From: Choristocarpus tenellus KU-1152
Taxonomy: Eukaryota > Phaeophyceae
DNA length: 22,189 nt
Assembly (NCBI GenBank): GCA_964200185.2
Contig: CAXNAD020000299.1
Span: 1 to 22,189, forward strand
Direction: 5' to 3'
The notes below the pieces were generated by a model. The model saw nothing but the letters and a program-made list of their open reading frames with translations, ran no database searches and was not told where the DNA came from. A program made the translations under genes and the position numbers. Positions 19,901 to 22,189 of the stretch are shown piece after piece (position 1 is the first letter of the stretch; each line of letters begins with the position of its first letter).

Positions 19901-20274
19901 CATCCGCCGGGTTACAGACCTTAGGCAAGATTTCTTGCAAATTGCATCTGGATCAACAGCAGCCGGCAATGTGGAGGCAGCACTGGACAAGTGTGGGGGG
20001 TGGAATGCAGATGAACACTTCAGGTTGGATATGGGTTTATGTGAACCTACTGTGAGTGATTTTTGTGAGGGGTCACTTGTTGTCAAACGTGTGCATGGAG
20101 GAACTTTTCTTAACAGCTAACAAGAAAACATAGATTTTCTGGTGCTTCTATGCAGAATCTTTTGTGCACTTGATCCAAGTGTTTCTTTGGTCTCCAGATG
20201 CACACTTCTTGCTATTCAAACAGGAACTCAACATCTCTGATTTTGATTCTGTCCGCAGCTCTATGTGGCTTTGA
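16757..20274 (+). CDS. Seven-exon gene, short coiled-coil segments, unknown function
   Basis: Unrecognised. Exons 16757-16939, 17102-17233, 17334-18017, 18644-18857, 19231-19339, 19877-20051 and 20134-20274 join in phase into 545 residues ending in TGA. The N terminus is basic (RRMRVDRAKRIKTFR). Exon 2 is a strong helix (KVNWLEENEHLRRESQGL). Exon 3 is mostly polar and low-complexity with one helix (LYELRTLLKELSTVSRR). Exon 4 returns to coiled coil (EVLCREVREARLAVTKALSE). The C terminus is more hydrophobic and could fold (YAESFVHLIQVFLW). The joins from exon 4 to 5 and from exon 6 to 7 are the least certain. The gene is transcribed away from the minus-strand gene across a 293-nt gap. Confidence 0.65.
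17102..17233 (+). CDS. Seven-exon gene, exon 2
   Basis: Forty-four codons behind the best acceptor in the window (TTTTCCTTCTTCTCGCAG) and before a strong donor, ATG|GTAAGC; phase 0 at both ends. Encodes a charged helix: QQKVNWLEENEHLRRESQ. Confidence 0.8.
17334..18017 (+). CDS. Seven-exon gene, exon 3
   Basis: 228 codons between AATACACAG and TTGCAG|GTAATA, phase 0 at both ends. Largely polar, disordered-looking sequence with a helical stretch in the middle (EEAQELDLAREKDKES, then LYELRTLLKEL). The intron before it is only 100 nt. Confidence 0.8.
18018..18643 (+). other. Intron 3 of the seven-exon gene
   Basis: The exon 3 frame stays open to 18248, so intron retention would add about 76 residues before a stop. 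Nothing else recognised. Confidence 0.4.
18644..18857 (+). CDS. Seven-exon gene, exon 4
   Basis: Starts after TTGCCCAG in phase 0 with GLAQEQLAERAEVL, a clear coiled coil. The frame stays open to 18949. The donor at 18857 (TTGG|GTGATG) matches the phase of exon 5. A donor further on (TTGGG|GTTACA) would include an acidic stretch, and would then need a different acceptor near 19211. Confidence 0.6.
19231..19339 (+). CDS. Seven-exon gene, exon 5
   Basis: 109 nt after ATGGCCAG, phase 1 in and phase 2 out at CAAAG|GTATGG. Encodes LNWNEGATEGKFLSEVVEG and ends ALLREEVLQ. Confidence 0.55.
19340..19876 (+). other. Intron 5 of the seven-exon gene
   Basis: AT-rich, no coding or repeat signal seen. 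Confidence 0.4.
19877..20051 (+). CDS. Seven-exon gene, exon 6
   Basis: Starts after GGCCTTTAG; its first base completes the Arg codon split from exon 5. Encodes CEVLNADHIRRVTDLRQDF, then AALDKCGGWNADEHFR. The donor chosen is ACT|GTGAGT (phase 0). Otherwise the frame reads through to a TAA at 20120, giving an alternative shorter C terminus. Confidence 0.65.
20134..20274 (+). CDS. Seven-exon gene, exon 7 (terminal)
   Basis: Forty-six codons and a TGA after AACATAG. The hydrophobic, aromatic-rich sequence (FYAESFVHLIQVFLWSPD, then FKQELNISDFDSV) looks like real protein. It implies an 82-nt intron. The start could also be at 20154, after a better acceptor, CTTCTATGCAG. Confidence 0.5.
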   Translation: MFWCFYAESFVHLIQVFLWSPDAHFLLFKQELNISDFDSVRSSMWL

Positions 20275-20450
20275 TCCTTGATTCCTAATCACTATCAAAC
20301 CAACCAATCTAGACAAATAGGCAACATCGGCATGGGTTCAAGGCCAAACCAGTGGTCAATTTGTGCCCACAAGCTTTATCCAGACTCCAATGTGAAAGTG
20401 AATCGTCGTCCATCAAAATTTAACAAGTAAAATCTTGAATTGTGGTGGCA

Positions 20451-20660
20451 AAGTATCTTAGGGTTAGGGTACGAGTTTGCCCTGTTTGTCCGTTTGGGGC
20501 TTGACTTCCCACGGGATTTTTATGACATTTTCCTACTCCGAAATGTTTCCAGAACAAGGATATTGACACTTCCTAACAAATACGATAGCCAAATTACAAC
20601 AAAATCGCAACATTGGATTTTGGCCCCCAAACGGACGCGGCTCTACCCTCTAAGATACTT
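20451..20660. repeat. MITE-like element, copy E
   Basis: 210 bp with ends AAGTATCTTAGGGTTAGGG and TACCCTCTAAGATACTT. The internal inverted repeat seen in copy D is lost by a deletion. The left end carries two TTAGGG units. No matching 3-bp flank. Lies downstream of the seven-exon gene. Confidence 0.8.
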
Positions 20661-20968
20661 TGAATTGGGCGGAGCAACAAGCAGTGAGGCGGTTGAACCC
20701 AACATGCAAGAAATATGCAAGGCATACATGGGAAATGCAATTACTATATACTACATTTAATCAACTCAGTGCAGTAGTAGTGCTTGCTAAAAAGTGTAGT
20801 GGAGTCTGTAGCCAGAGAACACCGTTGTAACTTGGAGGTTAACGGAGGCTGTTCCCCGCACAAATTGCATGGGTTCAACCTCCTCGAACCCAAACCCGGT
20901 TACATTCAACATCTTAATCGATTTCCGAACTGTTCCAAGTCTTCAAGAACGCCGGACTGAGAGGCTCA

Positions 20969-21226
20969 TAGTATCCTAGGGGGGGTTCAGGCATCCATTC
21001 GGGGCCTGTGTGAACCAGTAGTGATTTTCATGTCATCTGATTGAGCATGTCAGATGTAAGGGAAATTTCCTTCACCTGAATGCACCTTCATTTTCCATCC
21101 CCCTGCCTCAACAAAATCTGAAGGAAAATCACTAGCGAAATGGGCATCAAACTGAGGTATCTTAAAACACTTAATCTAGCCCCGAATGGACAACCTGGGC
21201 TAAACACCCCACCCTCTAAGAAAGAT
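20969..21226. repeat. Diverged MITE-like relative
   Basis: The left end (TAGTATCCTAGGGGGG) and right end (CACCCTCTAAGAAAGAT) resemble the A-E family. The arms also pair as TCCATTCGGGGC with GCCCCGAATGGA, and inner arms as TAGTGATTTTC with GAAAATCACTA. The body is unrelated to copies A-E. Confidence 0.5.
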
Positions 21227-21382
21227 AATATGGGTCAGAACGAGGTGGGAAGGCGTTCTTGCCCAGCGACACTGAGGCAGGATCAGAGCTCCACATTCGA
21301 GGGAGGAGGCCAAGTGGCAAGTGGTGGGATGGTTGGACCCAACTCGCGAGAAGCCAGGGATGAATTGAGACAGTGCAATTAG
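21221..21382 (+). other. Open, GC-richer stretch, possibly coding on either strand
   Basis: The plus strand is open for 53 codons after CCCTCTAAG (GQNEVGRRSCPATLRQ) and ends in TAG. The minus strand is also open over the same stretch, behind a good acceptor (CTAACTGTTTCAG at about 21383-21395). Strand and status cannot be settled from sequence alone. Confidence 0.3.
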
Positions 21383-21396
21383 CCATACTGAAACAG

Positions 21397-21624
21397 TTAG
21401 ATGCAGTAGTTGGTTATCATGAGAAAACACTTCATTATATAGTATCTCCGACCATAATATATGCCTCTGACAACAGCATAGTGCTTCTGGTCACGGGTTG
21501 GGATAGTCTCTGGGCTAAAGTCAAAGTTCCCCGACTGTAGTGAAGAAATAATCATATGTGCCGTGTCTAGTACTGCTAACCATGCACGGAGCAGGGCTAG
21601 GTAGATAGGGTCAAAGAAGAGTTT
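21397..21624 (-). CDS. Terminal exon of an unrecognised gene entering from the right
   Basis: Seventy-five codons plus TAA on the minus strand, after GGGACTAG. The sequence reads as folded protein: LALLRAWLAVLDTAHMIISS, then NFDFSPETIPTRDQKHYAVV and IYYGRRYYIM. It has no start of its own, so upstream exons should lie beyond or near the right edge; I could not find them in 21625-22189. I cannot name a family. Confidence 0.55.
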   Translation of the reverse strand, partial: KLFFDPIYLALLRAWLAVLDTAHMIISSLQSGNFDFSPETIPTRDQKHYAVVRGIYYGRRYYIMKCFLMITNYCI

Positions 21625-22174
21625 CTAGTCCCAGACTATAGCATAGAAAATCACTTGAATATTGCAACAAATTTAATACATTTTTGGTAGAGGTAGATGC
21701 CTTGCAACCCTGGCACTAAAGATTTGGATTAGTGCTTTGAATGCCAGCCAACAAAGGACTACTGATGACAAGTCCTTCTGTGAGGTACATTTGTTGATGT
21801 CCAAGTTTTCATTAAGTACTCTGGAAACTTGTAAAGACCGAGCACCGTGATGAATCCGTGATGAATTGCATCATTGGAGTTACATAACATTATGCTTTGG
21901 AACTGTTTTTAAGCATCCTATAATTAGATATAGTACTTCATGAAGACAGCTCTACACCCAAGAAAGATGCTGCAATTGCCCAGAGTATATTTTCGCCTTC
22001 ACATGTATTGGGCGCTTTAAAACAAGGATCACACAAGAGACAGAATATTCAACTCTTGCTAGTGACCAGCGATTCATTATGGTAAAATGTCAAATATCTA
22101 TGGCAAACGAAAATACATTCCATTGGAAGAACAAACATTGGGAGAAATAAGGGGAGCAGGGCTCATATGAGGGT
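21625..22174. other. Right-end interval with no recognised gene
   Basis: AT-rich. I looked for the upstream exon of the 21397-21624 block on the minus strand and found none. A direct repeat of CGTGATGAAT occurs at about 21845-21865. Confidence 0.35.
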
Positions 22175-22189
22175 CAAAGTATCTGGGGG
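22175..22189. repeat. Possible start of another MITE copy, cut by the window edge
   Basis: The window ends in TCAAAGTATCTGGGGG, which matches the TCA flank and first bases of the element family. Too short to be sure. Confidence 0.3.

Noticed and set aside
20836-20903. tRNA-like segment with GGAGGTT and AACCTCC arms and GGGTTC/GAACCC
   Set aside because: The paired arms are only about 48 nt apart and no anticodon or D arm can be drawn, so it is a chance hairpin.
21844-21866. Two GTGATGA motifs resembling box C of a C/D snoRNA
   Set aside because: No CTGA box D at a suitable distance and no terminal stem; it is a short tandem repeat.

Overview
The window looks like intron-rich nuclear DNA from a eukaryote, most likely a single-celled protist or alga. 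There are no operons or bacterial ribosome binding sites. Protein-coding signal is broken into blocks bounded by AG at the 5' side and GT at the 3' side whose reading phases join up. The introns carry a small MITE-like repeat family. I cannot name the species or lineage.

Layout. (1) About 0.35-14.07 kb, minus strand: one long coiled-coil gene of at least 19 exons, running off the left edge. Sixteen of its 18 internal introns are phase 0, and five exons have nearly the same size (96-102 nt). Three possible micro-exons (21-39 nt) would also fit in frame. (2) About 14.71-16.46 kb, minus strand: a two-exon gene for a mostly globular protein with an acidic tail and a KGTQT motif. It may be a separate gene or the 5' part of the coiled-coil gene. 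(3) 16.46-16.76 kb: a 293-nt gap between divergent start codons, probably a shared promoter. (4) About 16.76-20.27 kb, plus strand: a seven-exon gene with short coiled-coil segments in an otherwise low-complexity protein. (5) 21.40-21.62 kb, minus strand: the terminal exon of another unrecognised gene that enters from beyond the right edge.

Repeats. Non-autonomous elements of roughly 210-255 bp, with inverted ends resembling AAGTATCTTAGAGGGTA, lie at the left edge and near 3.61, 4.76, 12.82 and 20.45 kb. Two copies have a matching 3-bp flank (TCA or TGA). A divergent relative lies at 20.97-21.22 kb and another copy may begin at the right edge. All copies inside the long gene are intronic.

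No gene could be assigned to a named family with confidence. Exon borders were read by eye from splice-site motifs and phase matching; no RNA evidence was available. The reliable parts are the coding blocks. The exact joins and the one-gene or two-gene question in the 14-16 kb interval are inference. I saw no rRNA, tRNA, CRISPR array or autonomous transposon.
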